Shown: positions 1 through 5,105, numbered from the stretch's first letter. The stretch is DNA of 5,105 nucleotides from JBBRFH01 sp038224615 (GCA_038224615.1 JBBRFH010000247.1:1-5105); one strand, 5' to 3'. Numbers and translations: made by a program. The notes: generated by a model from the letters alone, not told the origin.

Positions 1-1
1 C

Positions 2-1513
2 CAAAATGACCTGATCGACCGCCTGGAGATCGCCGGCCCGGGGTTCATTAACGTCTTCATTTCGCCGCAATGGATAGGGAAACACCTGAACGCGCTCACC
101 GGCGCGGAGCGTCTTGGCGTCGAGCGGACTGGACACCCGGAAACCGTCGTCGTCGACTACTCCGGCCCGAACATCGCCAAGGAAATGCACGTCGGCCACC
201 TCCGCAGCACCGTCATCGGCGACGCCTCGGCAAGGGTACTTGCGTTCCAGGGGCAGAATGTCATTCGGCAGAATCATCTTGGCGATTGGGGAACGCAGTT
301 TGGGATGTTGATCGCTCATCTTCGTACCCAGGGCGTCTCGCCCGTGTCCGGCGGCGCAATTGCCGACCTTGAAGGCTTCTATCGCGAAGCCAAGAAACGC
401 TTCGACGACGAACCCCTTTTCCAAAACGAGGCCCGGGCAACCGTCGTCAAACTCCAAAGCGGCGACGCCGAAACGCTAGCCGCCTGGCGAACGATCGTCG
501 ATGAGACCCGCAACCACTTCCAGCCGCTCTATGCCCGGTTGAACGTGCTGATGCGCCAGGAAGACGAGCGCGGCGAGTCGTCCTACAACGACCTCCTCAA
601 GCCCGTCGTCGACGACCTGAAAGCCTCCGGCCACGCCATCGAGAGTGAAGGCGCGATCGGCATCTTCATCGACGGCGAAAAGAAGCCCCCGCTCATCATC
701 GAAAAGACCGGCGGCGGGTTTCTCTATGGCACCACCGACCTCGCCGCGTTGCGGTATCGGATCAACGAGCTGCACGCCAAGCGAATCATTTACTTCGTCG
801 ATTCCCGGCAGGCCCAGCACTTCTCGCAGGTCTTCCGCACCGCTGAGCAGGTCGGTTGGGCCGCAGGCGTGAAGCTCGAACACGCCGCCTTCGGCACGAT
901 CCTCGGCAAGGACAACAAGCCCTTCAAAACCCGCTCCGGCGACACCGTGAAGTTGAAGGCCCTTCTCGACGAAGCCGAAGAACGCGCGCAGAAGATCGTC
1001 GACGAAAAGAACCCCGACCTCTCCATCGAACAAAAGCACGCGATCGCCCGCGCGATCGGCATCGGCGCCATCAAGTACGCCGACCTCTCGAAGGACCGCA
1101 CCAGCGACTACGTCTTCGACTGGGACACCATGCTCGCGATGGAAGGCAATACCGCGCCCTACCTGCAATACGCCCACGCCCGAATCCGCTCGATCTTCCG
1201 CAAGAGTGGCGATCTCACTTCAGTGAGCGGGGTTTCGATCACACTCGATTCCCCTCACGAGATAGGACTTGCCAAGCACATCCTGCGCCTCGGCGAAATC
1301 ATCGACTCCGTCGCGCGAGAACTGAAGCCGCACCTGCTCTGCGCGTACCTGTTCGACCTGGCGCAAAAGTTCAGTGGCTTCTACGAGAACTGCCCAGTGC
1401 TCAAGAGCGAAGAGCCCACGCGCTCCAGCCGCCTCGCGCTGTGCGATCTCACCGCCCGCACGATCGCGCTCGGGCTTGACCTCTTGGGCATCGAGCATCC
1501 TGAGCAGATGTGA
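2..1513 (+). CDS. argS: Arginyl-tRNA synthetase (ArgRS), 5'-truncated by the window edge
   Basis: This cytoplasmic class I aminoacyl-tRNA synthetase charges tRNA-Arg with arginine using ATP. The frame is open from base 2, and 503 residues are visible. Bacterial ArgRS is usually about 550-590 residues, so roughly 50-90 N-terminal residues lie upstream; the ATG at 185 is internal. The visible start, ending in IAGPGFINVFIS, is the end of the N-terminal tRNA-recognition (Add-1) domain. The class I signature HVGH (HIGH motif) is at visible residues 63-66, preceded by VDYSGPNIAKEM. The segment GKDNKPFKTRSGDTVKL near residue 302 matches the loop that stands in for KMSKS in E. coli-type ArgRS. The DALR anticodon-binding domain runs from about residue 383 (NTAPYLQYAHAR) to the C-terminus LLGIEHPEQM, a typical ArgRS ending. 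No frameshift is seen. Stop is TGA, 9 bp before heptad element 1. The identity is secure. Confidence 0.97.
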   Translation, partial: QNDLIDRLEIAGPGFINVFISPQWIGKHLNALTGAERLGVERTGHPETVVVDYSGPNIAKEMHVGHLRSTVIGDASARVLAFQGQNVIRQNHLGDWGTQFGMLIAHLRTQGVSPVSGGAIADLEGFYREAKKRFDDEPLFQNEARATVVKLQSGDAETLAAWRTIVDETRNHFQPLYARLNVLMRQEDERGESSYNDLLKPVVDDLKASGHAIESEGAIGIFIDGEKKPPLIIEKTGGGFLYGTTDLAALRYRINELHAKRIIYFVDSRQAQHFSQVFRTAEQVGWAAGVKLEHAAFGTILGKDNKPFKTRSGDTVKLKALLDEAEERAQKIVDEKNPDLSIEQKHAIARAIGIGAIKYADLSKDRTSDYVFDWDTMLAMEGNTAPYLQYAHARIRSIFRKSGDLTSVSGVSITLDSPHEIGLAKHILRLGEIIDSVARELKPHLLCAYLFDLAQKFSGFYENCPVLKSEEPTRSSRLALCDLTARTIALGLDLLGIEHPEQM

Positions 1514-1522
1514 AAGCCAACT

Positions 1523-1598
1523 ACGAATGACGATTGCCGAATGACGATTAGCAGGCTCGAGTTCTCAATCGTCATTCGGCATTCGTCACTCGTCATTC
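1523..1598. repeat. Heptad inverted-repeat element 1 (GTCATTC-type) between convergent genes
   Basis: The left arm 1523-1549 and right arm 1567-1593 are inverted copies pairing at 25 of 27 positions (14 perfect next to the loop) around a 17-nt loop. Each arm is a degenerate 7-bp tandem repeat. The right arm reads gtcattc, ggcattc, gtcactc, gtcattc (1571-1598). The left arm reads gaatgac, gattgcc, gaatgac, gattagc (1525-1552). The element fills nearly the whole gap between argS and the peroxiredoxin gene, starting 9 bp after the argS stop and ending about 6 bp from the peroxiredoxin stop. A transcript from either strand would fold into a long hairpin, so a bidirectional 3'-end structure is plausible. 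No T-tract follows on either strand, so it is not a canonical intrinsic terminator. Confidence 0.85.
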
Positions 1599-1604
1599 CA
1601 AATC

Positions 1605-2060
1605 TCAAACCGCGGCGGCGGCGGCGATCGACTCGATCGAGCGCGCTTCGCGCATCGGCACTTCTTCCCACTTGGCGATCTTGCCATCGGAGCCGATGAC
1701 GACCGTGCCGCGCTTCGAGCAGTTAAATGGTTCGAGGCCCGCGTACATGTCGTAGGCTTGCACCATCTTGCGGGTGGGATCGCTGAGCAGGTCGTAAGGG
1801 ATGTTGAACTGCGTGCGATACGCCGCGTGCGAGAACGGCGAATCGCAGCTCACGCCAAAGATGACGGTGTTCGGGTCGGTCGTGATCTGCCCCAGCGCCG
1901 GGCCGAACGTGCAATGCTCGGTCGTACACGTCGGCGAGAAATCCATCGGGTAAAACAGCAGCACGACGCGCTTCCCGCGCAGGTCCGCGAGCTTGACGAC
2001 GTTCTTATCCTGATCGAACACTTGAAAATCCGGTGCGCTTTGGCCGACTGTCAATGGCAT
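1605..2060 (-). CDS. Peroxiredoxin, Bcp/PrxQ-like (AhpC/TSA-redoxin fold)
   Basis: This is a thiol peroxidase expected to reduce H2O2 and organic hydroperoxides in the cytoplasm; no signal peptide is seen. It has 151 residues, normal for the Bcp/PrxQ group. Order: MPLTVGQSAPDF start, beta strand VVLLFYP, then the active site P38-x-x-x-S42-x-x-C45, with C45 the peroxidatic Cys. C50 follows five residues later (CTTEHC), the spacing of the resolving Cys in Bcp. S42 replaces the more common Thr. R117 in KRGTVVIG is the likely conserved Arg that activates the thiol. Two further Cys, C72 (GVSCDSP) and C114 (FNCSKRG), are unusual. The chosen start has an AAGGA site 6 nt upstream. The longer frame reaching 2270 only translates the heptad repeats. 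The gene converges on argS and diverges from the DUF2103-like gene, so it is probably its own transcript. The family is secure; the Bcp subfamily is likely, with AhpE-like the alternative. Confidence 0.93.
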   Translation of the reverse strand: MPLTVGQSAPDFQVFDQDKNVVKLADLRGKRVVLLFYPMDFSPTCTTEHCTFGPALGQITTDPNTVIFGVSCDSPFSHAAYRTQFNIPYDLLSDPTRKMVQAYDMYAGLEPFNCSKRGTVVIGSDGKIAKWEEVPMREARSIESIAAAAAV

Positions 2061-2066
2061 GTGAAA

Positions 2067-2071
2067 TCCTT
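2067..2071 (-). promoter_or_regulatory. Shine-Dalgarno site of the peroxiredoxin gene
   Basis: On the minus strand AAGGA lies 6 nt before the ATG at 2060. It fixes the start at MPLTVG and excludes the upstream extension. Heptad element 2 begins 2 bp further upstream, so the repeat lies directly against the ribosome-binding site. Confidence 0.7.
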
Positions 2072-2073
2072 GA

Positions 2074-2175
2074 AGGAGACAGCAGACAGTAGACAGGAGA
2101 GAGAAGAAAACGCCAAACCTTCCTGTCTGCGCCAACTCCTGTCTCCTGTCTCCTGTCTTCTGTCTCCTGTATTCT
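2074..2175. repeat. Heptad inverted-repeat element 2 (GTCTCCT-type) in the divergent gap
   Basis: The left arm 2074-2101 holds four 7-bp units: aggagac, agcagac, agtagac, aggagag. The right arm 2141-2175 holds five units in the opposite orientation: gtctcct, gtctcct, gtcttct, gtctcct, gtattct. A looser match precedes them at 2134-2140. Arms 2074-2101 and 2141-2168 pair at 25 of 28 positions around a 39-nt spacer, which contains another partial unit (tcctgtc, 2121-2127). The element occupies most of the 123-bp gap between the divergent peroxiredoxin and DUF2103-like genes and ends 8 bp before the latter's ATG. No convincing promoter is visible for either gene here, so promoters may be weak, atypical or hidden in the repeat. 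Confidence 0.85.
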
Positions 2176-2183
2176 TCGCGCCA

Positions 2184-2477
2184 ATGAAATTTGGCCGGAT
2201 CAAGCGACAGCACGGACGGGTGGGAGGGCTTGACGCGATCTTGAACAAAATCGTGCGCGACTGCCCCCACGTCACGCGCATCGTCCCCGGGCGGATCAGC
2301 CGGCGACGGGGGAAGACGGCGCCGAGCTTAAAGGTGCAGTACGACACCGAGGCAGGCCTGAAGTGCATGTACATCGGCCCGGGCACGGTGCAGGAAGTTT
2401 TCCTGATCTGTAGCGATAGCTTTAAGGCGCGGGCGTGGGTCGTAGGCGAGTTTGGCGATACGGGAGATGACAAATGA
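2184..2477 (+). CDS. DUF2103-like small basic protein, function unknown
   Basis: This 97-residue protein resembles, from memory, the DUF2103 family, described as predicted metal-binding proteins in cyanobacteria and archaea. The supporting pattern is an early His (H10 in RQHGRVGGL), the block TRIVPGRISRRRG at 31-43, a LKVQY strand at 49-53 and GTVQEVFLI at 67-75. The first half is strongly basic, which would suit nucleic-acid binding, but that is inference. Cys are at 27, 61 and 76. No signal peptide or membrane segment is seen. The ATG at 2184 is the first good start before the conserved block, but it has no Shine-Dalgarno site and follows heptad element 2 by 8 bp. The frame stays open upstream through the repeat, so the true start is uncertain. 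The TGA stop overlaps the sua5 ATG as ATGA, which indicates translational coupling. That it is a real gene is well supported; the family name is less certain. Confidence 0.75.
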   Translation: MKFGRIKRQHGRVGGLDAILNKIVRDCPHVTRIVPGRISRRRGKTAPSLKVQYDTEAGLKCMYIGPGTVQEVFLICSDSFKARAWVVGEFGDTGDDK

Positions 2478-3391
2478 TCGGCCATGCCGTCGAACTATTG
2501 CGCGCTGGGAAGCTGGTCGCGTTTCCGACCGAGACGGTCTACGGCCTGGGCGCGGACGCAACCAGCGCCGACGCCGTCGCGGGGATCTTTCGCGCCAAAG
2601 GCCGACCCGCGACGAACCCGCTGATCGTGCACGTCAGCTCGATCGACGTTGCGAAGCGTTACGCCGAGTGGTCCGACGCCGCGACGAAACTCGCCGAAAT
2701 GTTCTGGCCGGGGCCGCTGACACTGGTATTGCCGAAGCGATCGGCGATCGCGGATATCACCACCGCGAACGGCCCCACCGTCGGCATCCGCATCCCAGCG
2801 CATCCCTTGGCGCTCGAACTGCTGCGGGCGTTCGACGGGCCTGTCGCAGCGCCGAGCGCCAATCGCTCCAATCACGTCTCCCCCACCACCGCCCGGCATG
2901 TGCGTGATGAACTTAGCCACGCCGTCGACCTGATCCTCGACGGCGGCCCGTGTACGGTCGGGATCGAGTCGACCGTGCTCGACCTGGCGTCGGATGCCCC
3001 GCGCATCCTGCGCTCCGGGCACATCACCGCCGAGCAGATCGCGGCGGTGCTCGGTTCGCGCGTGCTCGGGCACAAGCCGACCGAAAATGCCGGCGCAGCA
3101 TTGCGGTCGCCGGGGCAGTTGCCTGTCCACTATGCCCCGCTGACGCCGGCGTTCCGATTCGATCCGAACGAGCGCGGGCAAATCGACCTTACCGATACCG
3201 CGGTCATTGAACTGACGCTCGATCCGGAGTCATACGCGCGCAATTTTTATGCGCGGTTGCGACTACTCGACACGCAATCACTCCGCGCCATCTACATCGA
3301 GCTCCCGCCGGACACACCCGGATGGCGCGCGGTGCGGGACCGCGTGCTTCGCGCGACAAAGCCGCTATCGGGAAACCTCTTACAGGAGTAA
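2474..3391 (+). CDS. sua5: Threonylcarbamoyl-AMP synthase, Sua5/YrdC/TsaC family with C-terminal Sua5 domain
   Basis: This cytoplasmic enzyme makes threonylcarbamoyl-AMP from threonine, bicarbonate and ATP, the first step of the universal t6A37 modification of ANN-decoding tRNAs. It has 305 residues, the long two-domain form. YrdC domain: KLVAFPTETVYGLGADA at 13-29, KGRPATNPLIVHV at 42-54 (K42, R44 and N48 in the substrate pocket), then WPGPLTLVLP, TVGIRIPAHP, APSANRSNHVSPT and GIESTVLDL. The linker motif SPGQLPVHYAP at 212-222 is diagnostic of the Sua5 form, which closes over the active site. The C-terminal Sua5 domain follows to about residue 297, with IYIELPPDTPGWRAVRDRVLRA near its end. 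The ATG overlaps the DUF2103-like stop by 4 bp, and GGAG (2463-2466) sits 7 nt upstream. A strong ribosome-binding site for the next gene overlaps its last codons. No defect is seen. Confidence 0.96.
   Translation: MIGHAVELLRAGKLVAFPTETVYGLGADATSADAVAGIFRAKGRPATNPLIVHVSSIDVAKRYAEWSDAATKLAEMFWPGPLTLVLPKRSAIADITTANGPTVGIRIPAHPLALELLRAFDGPVAAPSANRSNHVSPTTARHVRDELSHAVDLILDGGPCTVGIESTVLDLASDAPRILRSGHITAEQIAAVLGSRVLGHKPTENAGAALRSPGQLPVHYAPLTPAFRFDPNERGQIDLTDTAVIELTLDPESYARNFYARLRLLDTQSLRAIYIELPPDTPGWRAVRDRVLRATKPLSGNLLQE
3384..3388 (+). promoter_or_regulatory. Strong Shine-Dalgarno site for the gene after sua5
   Basis: AGGAG overlaps the last sense codons of sua5 and lies 6 nt before a GTG at 3395. 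This is the best evidence that a third gene began here in the same operon, although what follows is now interrupted. Confidence 0.6.
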
Positions 3392-3394
3392 ACG

Positions 3395-3819
3395 GTGCCT
3401 GCTTCTGACTCATCCACCAATTGCCGCAGCGACGGTCGCGCGGTGCGACAAAACGATACTGCCGGTGTGTCCGAGAATGTGGACGCTCCCGCAATCGGCA
3501 TCGCGAGCCGTTGGTGCAGGGATATGGGGTCGGGGTGGCGCTGACCGGGCTGAACACGTACACAGTGCGCTGGTGGTTCACCGCAATCCCGTCGATCGCC
3601 GGGACGCTGACTGATAATCTGACCCGTGATCTGCCGATGATCTGCATTGGTGTCGGCGGCGCGGTATTGGGCTGAGTGGTCGGCGTCGTGTGGGCGCTGA
3701 GCCTGGTACAGCACTTCGCCGGAGGAAGGTTTCGTATTGTCGTCGACGCGATCGACGGCGCAATGTGGCTCGGCTTTAGGCTTTGGGCGTTATGGAAGTC
3801 TCGACAGCGGCCTCTATAA
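3395..3819 (+). pseudogene. Broken small membrane-protein gene (frameshift plus in-frame TGA)
   Basis: A GTG at 3395, with AGGAG 6 nt upstream and only 3 bp after the sua5 stop, opens a polar N-terminus (MPASDSSTNCRSDGRAV...) that ends at TGA 3542-3544. From about 3511 the frame one base earlier becomes protein-like: GYGVGVALTGLNTYTV, WWFTAIPSIAGTL, then hydrophobic MICIGVGGAVLG. An in-frame TGA (3673-3675) follows, then VVGVVWALSLVQHFAGG and on to TAA at 3817-3819. Reading that TGA as Trp (TGG) would give one continuous membrane segment of about 24 residues. Codon third positions stay G/C-rich on both sides. The simplest reading is a roughly 140-residue membrane protein, third gene of the sua5 operon, broken by a one-base deletion near 3505-3520 and a nonsense change. 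I do not recognise the family. Alternatives are sequencing errors, or a real 49-residue peptide followed by noncoding DNA. Confidence 0.45.
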
Positions 3820-3820
3820 T
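3815..3820 (+). promoter_or_regulatory. Candidate -10 box (TATAAT) upstream of the efflux gene
   Basis: A perfect TATAAT in GC-rich DNA lies 121 bp before the tolC-family ATG and overlaps the TAA of the broken upstream gene. No good -35 hexamer is found at 16-18 bp; the best 16-bp candidate is TGGAAG at 3793-3798. If it is used, the mRNA has a leader of about 115 nt (3820-3941), in which I see no clear regulatory fold. Confidence 0.4.
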
Positions 3821-3928
3821 CGCGACCCCACGCCCGCGGTGGATCCCTTTGACGAAACGGAAGTCGTCGAGGACAAGAACGGACAAAACCAAGGCCGCAG
3901 TTGGGGCGGTTTTCATGCACAGCAGAAG

Positions 3929-3933
3929 AAGGA
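3929..3933 (+). promoter_or_regulatory. Shine-Dalgarno site deciding the TolC-family start
   Basis: AAGGA lies 8 nt before the ATG at 3942. An in-frame ATG at 3915 would add nine residues (MHSRRRTYQ) but lacks a comparable site, so 3942 is preferred. Confidence 0.65.
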
Positions 3934-3941
3934 CCTATCAG

Positions 3942-5105
3942 ATGACCGTGAAATATGTCTCCGCGATCACGCTTGCGGCAGCGATGGTGAACATTCTCGG
4001 ATGCCAGAGCCAGGACGAAGGTCGTTTCGACCCGCGCGCCCTCGGCGAGCAATCGCGGCAAGCCTCGCGCGAAGTGCCCAGCGAACCGCTGCGCCCCCTG
4101 CCGACGACCCTGCAGAGCCAGTTCATGTCCGACGCGCGGGACCCGAACTCGCCTAAGGAGCCGCCCGTCCGCACGCCTCTGGCACCAGACAATCGCATCT
4201 ACCGCCTGCCGCTGCGTGAGGTTGTGCAGCGCGCGGTGATGAACAATCTGAACGTCAAGGTCAGCGGCTATCAGCCGGCGATCGAGGCATCGCGCGTCAC
4301 CGAGGCCGAGGCCCGCTTCGACCCCGAAGCGTTCGCGGGTGCGACGTACACGGCGAATCGCAACGCCCTTGGCAATCTCGATCCCACCCGTCAGTCCGGC
4401 CAATATGATCTAATCCAACTGGAAGCCGGCATCCGCCAACTGCTTCCTTCAGGTGGGCAGATCGAGCTGGCGTACAAGCCCGGTCACTACAACCAGACGT
4501 CGTCACAGAACACCGGCTTTAGTAACGATGCGTTCTGGAACCCGAGCCTGCAGTTGCAGTTGACCCAGCCCCTGCTACGCGACTTCGGCAACGACATCAA
4601 CCGCGCCCGCATTGTCATCAATCGTCTCAACCAGCGTATCAGCGTGCTCGACTGGCGCAAGGATTTGGAAGAGATGATGAGCAACACCGAGCAGGTGTAC
4701 TGGCGCCTGGTGCAGGCCGAGCAAGACCAGCAAATCCTCGAGCGGCTGCTCGAACGCACGATCAAGACGGCAGAAGTCCTGCAGGCGCGTTTGAAGCAGG
4801 ACGTGACGTACGAGCAGGTGAGCAATGCGGTCTCTCGTGTGGAGTCGTCGCGCGCCGACCTCATCCGCGCCCGCCAGCGCGTGCGCGATCTCTCCGATCA
4901 ACTCAAGGCGCTGATGAACGATCCGGAGTTTCCGACTGCGTCGAACCAGCTCCTGCTGCCGGCCGACCAGCCGCTGCTGTCGCCGGTGACGTTCGACATG
5001 GCCGAATCAATCAGCACCGCGCTGGTCAACCGTTTTGATATCGGCCAGCAGCAGCTTCGCGTCGATTCCGCCGCCGTCGCGCTGGATGTCGCCAAGAACA
5101 ACCGG
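3942..5105 (+). CDS. TolC-family outer-membrane efflux protein, predicted lipoprotein, 3'-truncated by the window edge
   Basis: The protein is the outer-membrane channel component expected to work with an inner-membrane pump and periplasmic adaptor (RND, ABC or MFS type); no partner is visible. 388 residues are present and the frame is open to the window end. Residues 1-20 form a lipoprotein signal peptide (MTVKYVSAITLAAAM...) with lipobox ILGC, so C21 would be lipidated. A polar, Pro-rich linker spans about 22-85. The first efflux-protein repeat starts near 86 (RIYRLPLREVVQRAVMNNL), followed by RFDPEAFAGATYT, the strand-rich LEAGIRQLLPSGGQIELAY, LQLTQPLLRDFG, and a long coiled-coil helical stretch rich in Glu, Gln and Arg. 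That order is typical of the OEP/TolC family, including the recurring TQPLLR-G/DFG motif. The total family length is usually 450-600 residues, so the second half lies outside the window. It is a separate transcription unit from the sua5 operon if the TATAAT at 3815 is real. The family is secure; the substrate is unknown. Confidence 0.92.
   Translation, partial: MTVKYVSAITLAAAMVNILGCQSQDEGRFDPRALGEQSRQASREVPSEPLRPLPTTLQSQFMSDARDPNSPKEPPVRTPLAPDNRIYRLPLREVVQRAVMNNLNVKVSGYQPAIEASRVTEAEARFDPEAFAGATYTANRNALGNLDPTRQSGQYDLIQLEAGIRQLLPSGGQIELAYKPGHYNQTSSQNTGFSNDAFWNPSLQLQLTQPLLRDFGNDINRARIVINRLNQRISVLDWRKDLEEMMSNTEQVYWRLVQAEQDQQILERLLERTIKTAEVLQARLKQDVTYEQVSNAVSRVESSRADLIRARQRVRDLSDQLKALMNDPEFPTASNQLLLPADQPLLSPVTFDMAESISTALVNRFDIGQQQLRVDSAAVALDVAKNNR

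Noticed and set aside
1040..1047. GCGATCGC, the cyanobacterial HIP1 octamer (also at 2744-2751)
   Set aside because: I noticed only these two copies, both inside GC-rich coding sequence, which is not the dense repetition expected of HIP1-rich genomes.
476..1177. Minus-strand open frame of 233 codons inside argS
   Set aside because: It lies entirely antisense to conserved ArgRS motifs and its Val/Asp/Gly-rich product matches nothing I recognise.
2074..2175. Possible CRISPR array
   Set aside because: The units are 7 bp, contiguous or nearly so, and inverted. There are no 20-40 bp repeats separated by unique spacers and no cas genes.
1758..2183. Upstream extension of the DUF2103-like frame through the peroxiredoxin gene and the repeat
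   Set aside because: This part is antisense to the peroxiredoxin gene and then translates the heptads; the conserved part begins after ATG 2184.
2061..2270. N-terminal extension of the peroxiredoxin on the minus strand
   Set aside because: It yields RRQ-type repeat peptides from the heptads, and a good ribosome-binding site supports the start at 2060.
3673..3675. TGA as selenocysteine or Trp recoding
   Set aside because: TGA is the ordinary stop of three neighbouring genes, and I see no convincing SECIS-like hairpin right after it. The separate frameshift also points to gene decay or sequence error.
3421..3675. Stand-alone 84-codon gene from TTG 3421
   Set aside because: It has no ribosome-binding site, and its first 30 residues are an Arg-rich shadow. 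Only the later part looks coding, and that is covered by the broken-gene call.
3886..3913. Possible intrinsic terminator (GGCCGC, 7-nt loop, GCGGTT, then T's)
   Set aside because: The stem is only four Watson-Crick pairs plus two wobble pairs, the T run is short, and it would sit inside the presumed leader of the TolC gene.
3204..4403. Long minus-strand open frame of about 399 codons across the end of sua5, the gap and the start of the TolC gene
   Set aside because: It is antisense to two well-recognised genes, is rich in Arg, Cys and His with low-complexity shadow composition, and shows no family motif. GC-rich coding DNA often leaves such antisense frames open.

Overview
This is a GC-rich bacterial chromosomal window with housekeeping genes and short intergenic gaps. 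The genes and codon use are ordinary, but the gaps hold degenerate 7-bp tandem repeats arranged as long inverted repeats. From memory, repeats of this kind, the DUF2103-type small protein and a TolC-type porin with a lipoprotein signal fit a Planctomycetota/PVC-like organism. That placement is an inference, and no marker here settles it.

Layout: (1) positions 2-1513, plus strand, is arginyl-tRNA synthetase (argS) lacking its N-terminus, which lies upstream of the window. (2) The 91-bp gap between argS and the convergent next gene is almost filled by heptad inverted-repeat element 1. (3) Positions 1605-2060, minus strand, encode a 151-residue Bcp/PrxQ-like peroxiredoxin. (4) The 123-bp divergent gap upstream of it is mostly heptad inverted-repeat element 2, which has the same architecture but an unrelated unit. 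(5) Positions 2184-2477, plus strand, encode a 97-residue DUF2103-like basic protein. It overlaps by 4 bp (ATGA) the full-length Sua5/TsaC gene at 2474-3391. (6) Three bases after sua5, a strong Shine-Dalgarno site and GTG open what looks like a third operon gene, a small membrane protein broken by a frameshift and an in-frame TGA (3395-3819). (7) A perfect TATAAT overlaps the stop of that broken gene. It precedes a TolC-family outer-membrane efflux lipoprotein that starts at 3942 and runs off the right edge.

How the genes relate: argS (tRNA charging) and sua5 (first step of t6A37 tRNA modification) are both translation genes, and the DUF2103-like gene is translationally coupled to sua5. The peroxiredoxin and the efflux porin are separate transcription units. 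No tRNA, rRNA, CRISPR array, transposase or phage gene is visible. The least ordinary features are the two heptad inverted-repeat elements that bracket the peroxiredoxin gene, and the broken membrane-protein gene.
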